Assembly: GCA_051955985.1 (NCBI GenBank)
Contig: JBQCGD010000057.1
Span: forward strand, 1 to 64,000
Direction: 5' to 3'
Source of the DNA: DATKPA01 sp051955985
GTDB taxonomy: Bacteria > Planctomycetota > Phycisphaerae > WQYP01
Length of the DNA stretch: 64,000 nucleotides
Positions 1 to 7,759 of this stretch are shown here, piece by piece. Numbering within the stretch: position 1 is the stretch's first letter; the number at the start of each line of letters is the position of its first letter. The position numbers and the translations under genes were made by a program. A model generated the notes under the pieces. That model was not told where the DNA came from and ran no database searches. It saw only the letters and a program-made list of their open reading frames with translations.

Positions 1-394
1 TCGTCGTCGTCGACTTCCCCACCGACCCCGTCACCCCCACCGTCAACCCCCGGCACCGCTCCAAAAACAAATTCATCTCCGTCGTATACGGCACCCCCTT
101 CGCCAACGCCTCCCGCACCACCTCCACCTTCTGCTTATCCACCGCCGGATTCAGCACCAGCAGATCCGCCGCCAGAAAATCCTGCAGGAAATGCCCCCCC
201 AGCTTAAACGTCACCGGCAACCCGGCGAGCTGCTGGATCGATTCCGCCAGCTCCCCCTCCGTCGCCGCATCATTCACCGTAACAATCGCCCCCTGCTCCA
301 CCAGCCACTTCGAAACCACCACGCCCCCTCCAAACCGCCCCAGCCCCATCACCACCACCTTCTTCCCCGCAACCGATTCCACCACGCGCGCCAT
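1..394 (-). CDS. murD: UDP-N-acetylmuramoylalanine--D-glutamate ligase, N-terminal part (runs off the window)
   Basis: This is the first ~131 residues of MurD, the cytoplasmic enzyme that adds D-glutamate to UDP-MurNAc-L-Ala in peptidoglycan synthesis. Read on the minus strand it begins MARVVESVAGKKVVVMGLG and has the Rossmann-like 'GLGRFGGG' of the MurD N-terminal domain. The Mur-ligase P-loop 'GVTGSVGKST' lies at the window edge, where the gene is cut. The start is supported by an AAAGGAG ribosome-binding site about 7 bases upstream (402-408). The gene is divergent from the GH5 gene. The family call rests on both motifs in the right order; the central and C-terminal domains are outside the window. 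Confidence 0.88.
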   Translation of the reverse strand, partial: MARVVESVAGKKVVVMGLGRFGGGVVVSKWLVEQGAIVTVNDAATEGELAESIQQLAGLPVTFKLGGHFLQDFLAADLLVLNPAVDKQKVEVVREALAKGVPYTTEMNLFLERCRGLTVGVTGSVGKSTTT

Positions 395-549
395 CACCGC
401 ACTCCTTTGCACATCCCGGCGTCCGTCGACCAACCGCGTCGAACTTCCTCATTGCAGCATCGCGCCCCGCCGATTGCAACCGGCGCCGGCCATCGCACCC
501 CTCGCAACTTTCCCTTCCCTTTCGCCCGCCGCCACGTTACGCTGTTGCA

Positions 550-1656
550 ATGCGCAAACGTTTGCATATTGCTCTCGCTCTCCTCCCCTTGCTCACGCTT
601 GGCCTTCTCCCCGCCTCCCCAGCCCCGCCCCCGGCCCCCCACGACCTCACCGCCTCCCAGGCCGTCCCCCTCATGACCCCCGGTATCAACATCGGCAATA
701 CCTTTGAAAATACCACCCGCTGGGAAACCGGCTGGGGCAATCCCCCCGTCACCCACGCTTACATCCAAGCCCTCGCCCGCCTCGGCTTCAAAACCGTCCG
801 CCTCCCCGTCGCCTGGGATACCTACGCCAAGGACGGCCAAATCCAGCCCGACAAGTTCCAGCGCGTCGCCGAAGTCGTTCACTGGATCACCGACGCCCGC
901 ATGTTCTGCGTCCTCAACATCCACTGGGACGGCGGCTGGATCGACTCCGACGTTAAAGAAAAATTCCCCGCCGCCTACCACACCTTCAGCCCCGTCGCCG
1001 AAACCAAATTCCGCTCCTACTGGCAGCAAATCTCCCGCCGCTTCGCCGATGAAAACCAGCAGCTCCTCTTCGAATCCCTCAACGAAGAATCCACCTTCGA
1101 CAACGCCGGCTCCCCCCAAAAAGCCCTCGACACCCTCAACCACGTCAACCAGCTCTTCGTCGACACCGTCCGCAGCACCGGCGGCCACAACGCCAATCGC
1201 CTCCTCATCGTCGCCGGCTACACCACCGACATCACAAAAACCTGCACCCCCGATTTCCACCTCCCCCACGATCCTGCCCCCGACAAACTCCTCCTCTCCA
1301 TCCACTACTACACCCCCTGGCCCTTCGTCGGCATGAACGAAGACGCCTCCTGGGGCAAAATGGCGAAGACCTGGGGCAGTCCCGACGACCTCAAACAACT
1401 CAACCAACTCTTCGATACCCTCGACACCTTCTGCACCCGCAACCACACCCCCGCCTTCATCGGCGAGTTCGCCGTCTGCTCCAATAAGGAAGAAGCCTCC
1501 ACCATCCGCTGGATGTCCGCCGTCGCCAACGCCGCCATCCAACGCAAAATGGTCCCCATCCTCTGGGACACCGGCGGCAACGTCTCCCGACGCGAACCTT
1601 ACGCCGCCACCCCCGCCCTCCTCCAAACCCTCCATAACCTCACCGATCACCCCTAG
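550..1656 (+). CDS. Secreted glycoside hydrolase family 5 (endoglucanase-like)
   Basis: A 368-residue secreted GH5 (clan GH-A) glycosidase, probably acting on beta-1,4-glucan or mannan outside the cytoplasm. Residues 1-25 form a signal peptide (MRKR, then a Leu-rich core). The mature part starts with 'GINIGNTFEN', typical of bacterial GH5 cellulases. The proton donor is Glu179 in 'ESLNEES' and the nucleophile is Glu306 in 'FIGEFAV'; 'NIHWDGGW' (123-130) and 'SIHYYTPW' (250-257) are further conserved active-site segments. No carbohydrate-binding or dockerin module is attached. It stands alone, divergent from murD. The family is secure, the exact substrate is not. Confidence 0.9.
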   Translation: MRKRLHIALALLPLLTLGLLPASPAPPPAPHDLTASQAVPLMTPGINIGNTFENTTRWETGWGNPPVTHAYIQALARLGFKTVRLPVAWDTYAKDGQIQPDKFQRVAEVVHWITDARMFCVLNIHWDGGWIDSDVKEKFPAAYHTFSPVAETKFRSYWQQISRRFADENQQLLFESLNEESTFDNAGSPQKALDTLNHVNQLFVDTVRSTGGHNANRLLIVAGYTTDITKTCTPDFHLPHDPAPDKLLLSIHYYTPWPFVGMNEDASWGKMAKTWGSPDDLKQLNQLFDTLDTFCTRNHTPAFIGEFAVCSNKEEASTIRWMSAVANAAIQRKMVPILWDTGGNVSRREPYAATPALLQTLHNLTDHP

Positions 1657-1842
1657 CGCGTGCCACGCTCAGGGAAGGGCCCCCGGCCCATTCCGCTGCG
1701 GCGACCAATTGATCATTGCCCCCTTCACCCGTCGAACAACCCTCCTCCCCCCCTCCCTCATCCGAATCTTCATCACCGAACAACCTCTCCCTACCTTCTT
1801 AATCTTTATCTTAATCCTAATCCTACTCCTCCCCCGCCCCGC

Positions 1843-2208
1843 TCACGCCCTCGCCGCCGCAACCCCCGCCGCCACATCATCCCGCCGCGTCAACTCCCAC
1901 GCTCCCACCTTCAACTGCGTATACCCCCCACGCGCCGCAAAATGCGCATCCAGCTTCTCCAGCATCGGCATCAGCAATTCCACCAGCCCCTGCAGCTCCC
2001 GATTCGCCGCCGCCTCCTCCTTCTCCGGCAACTGCACCAGCGGCGGCACCCCGTGCCGCGCAAAGTGATACCGCCCGTCCTCCCGACGCTCATACACCTC
2101 GCTCCACTGTGCCCCCGGCGCCGGCGGAAGCCGCAGCGTCGATCGACACTCCTTCACCCCCAGCTCCGACCCATCGAGCGAACCACCGACAAATTCCACG
2201 CTGTGCAT
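1843..2208 (-). CDS. Hypothetical protein (121 aa)
   Basis: A 121-residue soluble protein with no signal peptide or membrane segment. It starts MHSVEFVGGSLDGSELGV and contains 'YERREDGRYHFARHG'. A 'VEFxGGxxDG' start followed by a short 'Y...DGRYH' strand recalls small uncharacterised bacterial and phage proteins, but I cannot name a family. Base use matches the local background (coding strand G-rich), which supports a native gene. The last ~15 residues are Ala-rich. Its start lies about 60 bases from a strong hairpin (2272-2301). Confidence 0.6.
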   Translation of the reverse strand: MHSVEFVGGSLDGSELGVKECRSTLRLPPAPGAQWSEVYERREDGRYHFARHGVPPLVQLPEKEEAAANRELQGLVELLMPMLEKLDAHFAARGGYTQLKVGAWELTRRDDVAAGVAAARA

Positions 2209-2271
2209 GATGCAGCCTCTCTCAATGTCTTTCGTTTAGTTTCACTCGGCGTCAACCCGGTCTGCCGGAGT

Positions 2272-2301
2272 GGGAAGGAGCGTCCCTGGACGCTCCTTCC
2301 C
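2272..2301. repeat. Perfect 14-bp inverted repeat (hairpin)
   Basis: GGGAAGGAGCGTCC (2272-2285) and its exact complement GGACGCTCCTTCCC (2288-2301) are separated by only two bases. It lies between the end of the chemotaxis receptor gene and the start of the 121-aa gene, both on the minus strand. It could act as a terminator or RNA-processing site, but no T-run follows on either strand. Confidence 0.8.
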
Positions 2302-2348
2302 CATGGCACATCGCCCCCGGAGTGCGTGCTCCAGGGACGAACTTTCCG

Positions 2349-3929
2349 TTATCCCTTGAACTCCGCGAACGCCGCGTCCCCTTTCGCGCCGGCTTCCTCG
2401 GCATCCAGCGGAATCAGCTTCTTGGCCTGGATCTTCGCAGCTTTCGCCGCGCTCTTCGGTCTCATCGCTGCTCCCGCCGCCGCGTTCGCCGGGGCGCTTT
2501 CCCCCGCCGAAGTCCCGCGCACCAGCACCAGCAGTTGATCCACAATGTGCTTCACCTGCTCCGCCTGGCTCGAAAGCTCCTCGGCCGCCGCAGCTGATTC
2601 CTCCGCCGCCGCCGCGTTCGCCTGGACCACCTTGTCCATCTGCGAAACCGCCGTATTCACCTGCCCGATCCCCTGCGACTGCTCCTTCGATGCCGCCGCA
2701 ATCTCGCCCACCAGCGACGACGACCGCGACGACGACTTCGTGATCTCCTCCAGCACCCCTGCCACTTCTCCCGCGATCGACACGCCGTTCGTCGCGTTCT
2801 TCACCGACTCTTCCACGAGCTGCGCCGTGTTCTTCGCCGCTTCCGCAGAACGCATCGCCAGGTTCCGCACCTCTTCAGCGACCACCGCAAACCCCTTCCC
2901 CGCTTCGCCGGCCCGGGCGGCTTCCACCGCCGCGTTCAACGCCAGCAGGTTCGTCTGGAACGCAATCTCGTCGATCACCTTCAGAATCTTCGACGTCTCC
3001 GCCGCGCTCTTCTCGATGTCCTTGATCGCCCCCGACATCTTCTGCATCGCGTCGTTCCCCTGCTCCGCCGAACGCTGCGATTGCCCGCTGATCGTGTTCG
3101 CTTCCTGCGCCGTGTCTGCGTTCCGCTTCGTCATCGACGAGATTTCTTCCAATGCCGAGGTCGTCTCTTCAAGGCTCGCCGCCTGCTCGCTCGCGCCCTG
3201 CGCAATCGCCTGGCTCGATCCCGACACCTGCGTCGCCGCCGATGCCAACTGCGATGCGCCCGCCCCGAGCGACCCCGCGATCCCCGACAACAGCTTCGTC
3301 AGCGACCGGATCGTGACAAAGGCAATCACGCTCCCCAGGATCGCCGCAATCGGAACCGCAATCTCAATCGCCTGCTTCCCGGAACTCGTCGCTGCCAGCG
3401 TCATCCCCCGCGCTGCATCCGACTGCTTCGTCTCCGCCTCGCGCAGGACGCCCACCGCGGCAACATACGCGTCGTAGGCCGGCTCCACCTCGCCGTGGAA
3501 AATGTCCACCGCTTCCTTCTGCTTGTTGTTCCGGCTCGGCACGAGGCACTTCTCGAACGAGGCCCAGAACTTGCCCCGTGCCCCGTCCACGTCCGCATAC
3601 ATCCGCTTTTCGTCGGCGGTGTCCATCTCCCCCTCCACCTTCTTCAACACTTCGTTATTCTCGTTGCGATTGGAAGTCATCTCCTCCTCAATCTTCGCCA
3701 TCTCCCGCGCGTCCCCGGAAAGAACATGCTCCAGCAGCAGGACGACATTGCGACGCATTAATGATTCCGCATGCGTTACATTGATCGTCGTTTCGGACAC
3801 CGCGCCCAGTTCGTCCGCCTTCTGCGAGGCGACTTCAAACTTCAGGAACGAAAAACCCCCCAGCAGTGCAACGCACGTGATCACCATCCCGAAACCCAGC
3901 GTAATCCGCTTCCCAACAGTTAAAGACAT
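2349..3929 (-). CDS. Methyl-accepting chemotaxis protein
   Basis: A 526-residue inner-membrane chemoreceptor. TM1 is at about 8-30, a four-helix-bundle-like sensor follows at ~31-187 and TM2 at ~188-208. A cytoplasmic coiled coil carries the highly conserved CheA/CheW-binding tip (about 318-352, with 'AFQTNLLALNAA' and 'EAARAGEAGKGFAVVA'). A normal HAMP domain is not obvious between TM2 and the coiled coil. Residues ~478-526 form an Ala/Lys-rich extension without a clear CheR-binding pentapeptide. No che genes are nearby, so it is an orphan receptor feeding a pathway encoded elsewhere. The ligand cannot be predicted. Confidence 0.93.
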   Translation of the reverse strand: MSLTVGKRITLGFGMVITCVALLGGFSFLKFEVASQKADELGAVSETTINVTHAESLMRRNVVLLLEHVLSGDAREMAKIEEEMTSNRNENNEVLKKVEGEMDTADEKRMYADVDGARGKFWASFEKCLVPSRNNKQKEAVDIFHGEVEPAYDAYVAAVGVLREAETKQSDAARGMTLAATSSGKQAIEIAVPIAAILGSVIAFVTIRSLTKLLSGIAGSLGAGASQLASAATQVSGSSQAIAQGASEQAASLEETTSALEEISSMTKRNADTAQEANTISGQSQRSAEQGNDAMQKMSGAIKDIEKSAAETSKILKVIDEIAFQTNLLALNAAVEAARAGEAGKGFAVVAEEVRNLAMRSAEAAKNTAQLVEESVKNATNGVSIAGEVAGVLEEITKSSSRSSSLVGEIAAASKEQSQGIGQVNTAVSQMDKVVQANAAAAEESAAAAEELSSQAEQVKHIVDQLLVLVRGTSAGESAPANAAAGAAMRPKSAAKAAKIQAKKLIPLDAEEAGAKGDAAFAEFKG

Positions 3930-4243
3930 CGACGGCCTCCAATAGAATTATTCAAATTGATTGACTGTTCCGGTCCGCAACGACGCGTACCCCGGTGCCT
4001 CAACGTCTTCGCGGCACACTTCCCAATTCGGGATAATTCCCCCACCGGATTACGCTCCCTTTAAGGCATATCTATAAGAGTTGACACCGGAATTGGGAGG
4101 ATTCCCTATTAAAAATACATCACCCCTCTAGTAGAAAAAGCTATTCGGGGTGAAGGGGCATGTGCGTTGCATTCTGGTGATCGCAATGAGATAAACCGGC
4201 ACCCAATTGGGGTGTCCCTCTTGTTCTCCCGATAGCCTGTCGT
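3930..4243. other. Intergenic region between divergent genes
   Basis: This is the shared upstream region of the minus-strand receptor gene and the plus-strand transposase-like gene. It is less GC-rich than its surroundings. A near-palindrome CACCCAATTGGGGTG lies at 4200-4214, close to the GTG start at 4244, and could be an operator. A TTGACA at 4081-4086 has no well-placed -10 partner. No gene or RNA was recognised. Confidence 0.4.
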
Positions 4244-5053
4244 GTGAAATCGGACGAAAAGAACCTCGCCCGCGTCGTTGATGAACGCAAGGCCCGACGC
4301 ATCTTTGCGCGCCATGCCTTCCCCAATCGTCAGCGTGTCTGTCCCCGTTGCCGGAGCCGCCGCCTCTACCAGCTCCGCGATGGCCGACGCCGCTGCGCCA
4401 GGTGCGGCTACACCTTCGATGAATTCGCCGGCCGATGGCTCAATCTTATGAACTTCTCATACGCAGAATGGCTGCATTTTCTCGAACTCTTCTCCACCCC
4501 GCGCTCCACCGCCGAAATCGCCGCGGCCCTCAAGATCTCCTACGCCACCGCCAGCCGTGCCGTCTTCATCACGCGCCAGGCGATCCTCGCCCGCCACGAT
4601 GCGCATCTCCTCGCCGCGCCGCAGGCCGACGCCGTCTGGGGAATTTCGCAGCATCAGGACCGCGTCTTCATTCGCCGCATCACCGACCTCGATCCGGATA
4701 AAGCTTTATATCTCCCCGTTCCCAAAACCGTCCGCGCCGGCGTCGTTTACACCGACCTCTGCCAACATTCTCAACACCGCTTCGAAACCCTCGTCTTCCG
4801 CCCCACACGCCAAATCCTCGGCAGAACCGACATCCACCTCTCCAAACGCCCCCTCGCTATCGATCATCTCGATCACTTCTGGCAGTTCGTTCGAACCCAT
4901 CGCCTCTTCTGGCGGCAAATCGGAAGAACTCACATCGGCCTCTACTGGGGCGAACACGCCTTCCGCTTCAATCACCGCAATTCACCCCTCCTGGAACTCC
5001 TCATCCAGGCCGTCTCCGCAACAATACCCACCGAATCTAAGGAAAATCCTTAA
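4244..5053 (+). CDS. Degenerate IS1595-like transposase, possibly domesticated
   Basis: A 269-residue protein with the layout of IS1595-family (ISXO2-like) transposases. It has an N-terminal zinc ribbon 'CPRCRSRRLYQL...CARCGYTF' (about 33-59), then a helix-turn-helix-like segment and a DDE-like domain ending in 'AFRFNHRNSPLLELL'. The usual catalytic 'DE' is 'ADAVWG' here, and the usual 'N-x-I-E-x-FW' is replaced by 'DHLDHFW', so the catalytic Glu appears to be Asp. 'VVYTD' preserves the second Asp. I see no terminal inverted repeats or target duplication around it. The start is GTG. It may be an inactive or recruited transposase; the alignment is from memory of the family. Confidence 0.65.
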   Translation: MKSDEKNLARVVDERKARRIFARHAFPNRQRVCPRCRSRRLYQLRDGRRRCARCGYTFDEFAGRWLNLMNFSYAEWLHFLELFSTPRSTAEIAAALKISYATASRAVFITRQAILARHDAHLLAAPQADAVWGISQHQDRVFIRRITDLDPDKALYLPVPKTVRAGVVYTDLCQHSQHRFETLVFRPTRQILGRTDIHLSKRPLAIDHLDHFWQFVRTHRLFWRQIGRTHIGLYWGEHAFRFNHRNSPLLELLIQAVSATIPTESKENP

Positions 5054-5134
5054 CCCATCCTTGCGCCGCATTGCGGAACAACGGACCTGCCTTCAACGCT
5101 TGCACACCTCCCCGGCGCATATCATGATCCCGCT

Positions 5135-6169
5135 ATGACGCTTACGTCCTCGCACACCTCTCAACTCCCCTGGTCCTGGTTCGACTTCACCGACCGCCCG
5201 CGCATTCTTGACCCCAACGCGCCCGCCCCACGCCCCGATGTCGAACACGACGGCGCCAACCAAAGCTACGCCATTGAAATCGATCACCGCCAGATCCCCT
5301 TCAAATTCTTCCGCAAGTCCTCCCCCACCCAGCGCCCACTCCTCATCCTCCAGCATGGCATGGGCCTCACCATCGCGACCTTCCGCGGCATCGCCCCTTA
5401 CCTCTTCCACTCCCACGACCTCGCACTCATCGACTACTCCTCTCTGACGTGCCATCCACGCCACCACGGTGGGGGAGGGGCGGGAGGAGCGGGGGGGGCG
5501 GGGGGGGCGGGGGGAGGGTGGCCAGCCGGCGGGCTCCCCATCCGGGCGCTGGCGGATTCCATCTGGCCCATCGCCGATGCGCTCGGCGCCCAGCAATTCT
5601 CCATCGCTGGCCATTCCCTCGGCGGGGGCCTCTGCCTCATCACCGCCCTCCACCCAAACGCCAAAAAACGCCTCCGCAAAATCCTTCTCGCCAACCCCGC
5701 CTGCTACCCCCAGGAACTCCCCCGCCTGTACCGCCTCGTCCGCATCCCCCTCCTGGGCGAACTCATCATGACCCTCACCCGCGCCGAAAAACTCATCGGC
5801 GGGGTCGAATACATCGGCTACGTCGACAAAACCGCGTTCGACCCGGACCTGCGAAAACGCTACCTCCAGATCATGTCCCACCGCCACAACCGCTTTCGCC
5901 TCATGGACATCATCCGCCACCTTCCCGCCGATGAACGCGACCGCACCCCCGCAATCCACCTCCGCCGCCTCCATGAAATCACCAATCCCGTCCTCCTCAC
6001 CTGGGGCGAACAGGATCCGCTCCTCGTTCCCGGCGCCGGCGAGCGGCTGGCGCGCGATCTGCCGCATTGCACTTATGACCCGCACCCGGATCTGGCCCAC
6101 ATGCCGCACGAGGAGGCGCCGGGGCGCGTCGGGCTGCGGTGGGCGGCGTTTCTTCGGGAAATCTCTTAA
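5135..6169 (+). CDS. Alpha/beta hydrolase
   Basis: A 344-residue cytoplasmic alpha/beta-hydrolase-fold protein; substrate unknown. The oxyanion segment is 'QHGMG' (73-77). The nucleophile elbow is 'GHSLGG' with Ser161. The acid is probably Asp294 ('WGEQDPLL') and the base His322 ('DLAHMPHEEAP'). Between strand and elbow (about 111-133) is a Gly/Ala-rich insert encoded by a G-rich tandem repeat (5469-5527), unusual for the fold. The strand composition changes from C-rich to G-rich inside its last ~150 bases. It has no clear operon partner. Confidence 0.85.
   Translation: MTLTSSHTSQLPWSWFDFTDRPRILDPNAPAPRPDVEHDGANQSYAIEIDHRQIPFKFFRKSSPTQRPLLILQHGMGLTIATFRGIAPYLFHSHDLALIDYSSLTCHPRHHGGGGAGGAGGAGGAGGGWPAGGLPIRALADSIWPIADALGAQQFSIAGHSLGGGLCLITALHPNAKKRLRKILLANPACYPQELPRLYRLVRIPLLGELIMTLTRAEKLIGGVEYIGYVDKTAFDPDLRKRYLQIMSHRHNRFRLMDIIRHLPADERDRTPAIHLRRLHEITNPVLLTWGEQDPLLVPGAGERLARDLPHCTYDPHPDLAHMPHEEAPGRVGLRWAAFLREIS
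5469..5527 (+). repeat. GGGGCGGG-type tandem repeat inside a hydrolase gene
   Basis: Repeated GGGGCGGGG/GGAGCGGG units within codons 111-131 of the hydrolase encode Gly-Gly-Ala-Gly-Gly. Length variation by slippage would shift the frame unless it occurs in multiples of three. The unit is prone to G-quadruplex formation. Confidence 0.75.
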
Positions 6170-6175
6170 AAAACC

Positions 6176-6213
6176 GTTCCAAATCCGTGCAAAACGGTGC
6201 CAAATCGGCCCCG
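6176..6213. repeat. CCGTNCCAAA-type short tandem repeat
   Basis: Directly after the hydrolase stop come degenerate ~11-base units (CCGTTCCAAAT, CCGTGCAAAA, CGGTGCCAAAT). The same unit, in the other orientation, forms the longer array inside nadD (7963-8046). Confidence 0.6.
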
Positions 6214-6424
6214 GCTGTCCCTTTTTTTGTCACGTTTTGCGGCTCGCTGGACACTTGGAGGATGAGGGATGCGCGAAGTTTTTGCCAATGGCGGAAAAAA
6301 CCGAGGGGGTTTTGCGGATTAAATCTGGCATCCGCGCATTGGAACAAGTAGGATCGTTCCGTCATTTTATTGGACCGGTGGCTGGTCTTTCCCCTGGAAT
6401 GGTACACGACACGGGGAGTAAGTC

Positions 6425-6919
6425 ATGAAACGCACTGCACTTGCATTGTTGGTGGGCATGCTGGCGGGGACGCCGATGGTGGCCCGCGCCACGCCGGACA
6501 TCACCGCGGTCGCAGCCGCTGGGGGGCTGGGGGCACACGCGATTCGTGATGCCAACTCCTTGGAAACACGTGAGTTCCATATTCACAATGCGCGCCTGCC
6601 TGGAAGCTTTTCGGCGCATCAGGAAGTCACGGCCTGGCAGGTCACGCAGGGGACCTGGAACGGGCAGTCGCTGGCGGGGTTGTGCCTGGTGCTGGTGCAC
6701 AGCATCTCGGATGATGGCAGAAGTCCTTCGTACACCAACTGTTATGTTTCGGATTTTGCGACGTCCGCGCAGCGGCAGGCGCTCCTGACGGCGTTTCAGG
6801 CGACGAATCCGAAGTCGATTCCGGCGGGGGAGGCCTCTTCGCTGCACGTCGAGCCGGCGGTGATCACGCTCGAAGTGGAGGGGCAGGCGTTGACGCTGCA
6901 CCTGGGGCTCGTGGCGTAA
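6425..6919 (+). CDS. Secreted hypothetical protein (164 aa)
   Basis: The protein has a classical signal peptide (MKRTALALLVGMLAGTPMV, cleavage likely after 'ARA'), so it should be periplasmic or extracellular. The mature ~140 residues include 'YVSDFATSAQRQALLTAF' and end in beta-rich sequence. The 'TxxQRxALLxxF' segment recalls DUF1326-type proteins, but the similarity is weak and I do not assign the family. A GGGGAG ribosome-binding site precedes the ATG. It converges tail to tail, 5 bases apart, with the next gene on the minus strand. Confidence 0.65.
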   Translation: MKRTALALLVGMLAGTPMVARATPDITAVAAAGGLGAHAIRDANSLETREFHIHNARLPGSFSAHQEVTAWQVTQGTWNGQSLAGLCLVLVHSISDDGRSPSYTNCYVSDFATSAQRQALLTAFQATNPKSIPAGEASSLHVEPAVITLEVEGQALTLHLGLVA

Positions 6920-6924
6920 GTTTA

Positions 6925-7626
6925 TTAGGGATCGATAGTTGGGGAGTTTCCGTCGGCTGCGGGGTTGGCGGTCGGGCGGTCGCCAACGGTGAAATGTGGG
7001 GGTTCGTTGGGGGTTTCGGCGCTCTGGGCGTCGGCTTCCTGGGGGGTGTCGGCGGGGGAGGAGGCGGGTGATTGGGAAGCGTCGGGGAGGGGTTGGACGA
7101 TGTCGTTAGTTGTGGCGCGGGCGTGTCTTACGAAGAAATCGCGGGACTTGATGGCGATGGCGCCGACGGCGACGAGGGCGGAGAGGCCGATGCCGAAGAC
7201 GGTGACCATGCCGAGCATCTGCTGGCGTTCACGTAAAGCCACGCGGCGGCGGTACTTGGGAGGGAGCTCGGGAATCTGGAGGTCGGCGACGGTCGTGGCG
7301 GGTTTGGGCGGGGCGGGGGCGAGGGCGTAGAGGCGATCGTTTGTATCTTCTTGTGGTTGCATGGGTTGAATGGGGTGGCCGGGTGGTTGCGGGGCGGCGC
7401 GCGGGGGGAGGGGGCGGGAGAGGAGGTCGGCGATCTGGCCGGTGGAGGACTGGGATTCGCGGAGGCGTCCGGGGTGGATGACGCGTGCGGCGATGGCTTT
7501 AAAGCCTTCTTCTTCCTGGAGTTGTGATTTGATCAGGGCGCCGCAGCGGACGCAGCGGGCGAAGAAGCCGAGGGTGGCGGGATCGATTTCGGTACTCCGA
7601 CCGCAGGCGGGGCAATGGCACTTCAT
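6925..7626 (-). CDS. Zinc-ribbon membrane protein, hypothetical
   Basis: A 233-residue protein starting MKCHCPACGRSTEIDP, a zinc ribbon with two Cys pairs (CPxC ... CVRCG, within residues 4-27). A Pro-rich linker follows, then one transmembrane helix around residues 136-158 ('GMVTVFGIGLSALVAVGAIA') and a Pro/Ser/Ala-rich extracytoplasmic tail. The start at 7626 is preferred over upstream codons because the zinc ribbon then begins immediately and a GGAG lies 7 bases upstream. This 'ribbon, linker, TM' layout is common in planctomycetes and of unknown role. It lies downstream of nadD on the same strand, 130 bases away. Confidence 0.65.
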   Translation of the reverse strand: MKCHCPACGRSTEIDPATLGFFARCVRCGALIKSQLQEEEGFKAIAARVIHPGRLRESQSSTGQIADLLSRPLPPRAAPQPPGHPIQPMQPQEDTNDRLYALAPAPPKPATTVADLQIPELPPKYRRRVALRERQQMLGMVTVFGIGLSALVAVGAIAIKSRDFFVRHARATTNDIVQPLPDASQSPASSPADTPQEADAQSAETPNEPPHFTVGDRPTANPAADGNSPTIDP

Positions 7627-7759
7627 CAGGGTCTCCACAAGCGCGGTCATTCCTCGCTGGAACACCGCGTGCGGAGGATTCATCGGACGGATTGGGGGGG
7701 AGCGTTTGTGGGGGCGAAAATTGCGTTTTTAATGCTGCTGGACGAGGGATTATCGGGCG

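Noticed and set aside
394..1650. 418-codon minus-strand frame opposite the GH5 gene
   Set aside because: Low-complexity Gly/Val/Glu translation; the + strand frame has a signal peptide and both catalytic Glu.
4081..4113. TTGACA-based promoter for the transposase-like gene
   Set aside because: The nearest -10-like TATTAA is 20 bases away and the distance to the start exceeds 130 bases; not convincing.
4244..5134. Complete active insertion sequence
   Set aside because: No terminal inverted repeats or target duplications could be seen, and catalytic residues appear altered.
6000..6424. Replication origin at the left G/C-bias switch
   Set aside because: No DnaA-box cluster (TTATCCACA-like), no AT-rich unwinding region and no dnaA/dnaN/gyr genes nearby; the second opposite switch 40 kb away fits an inversion better.
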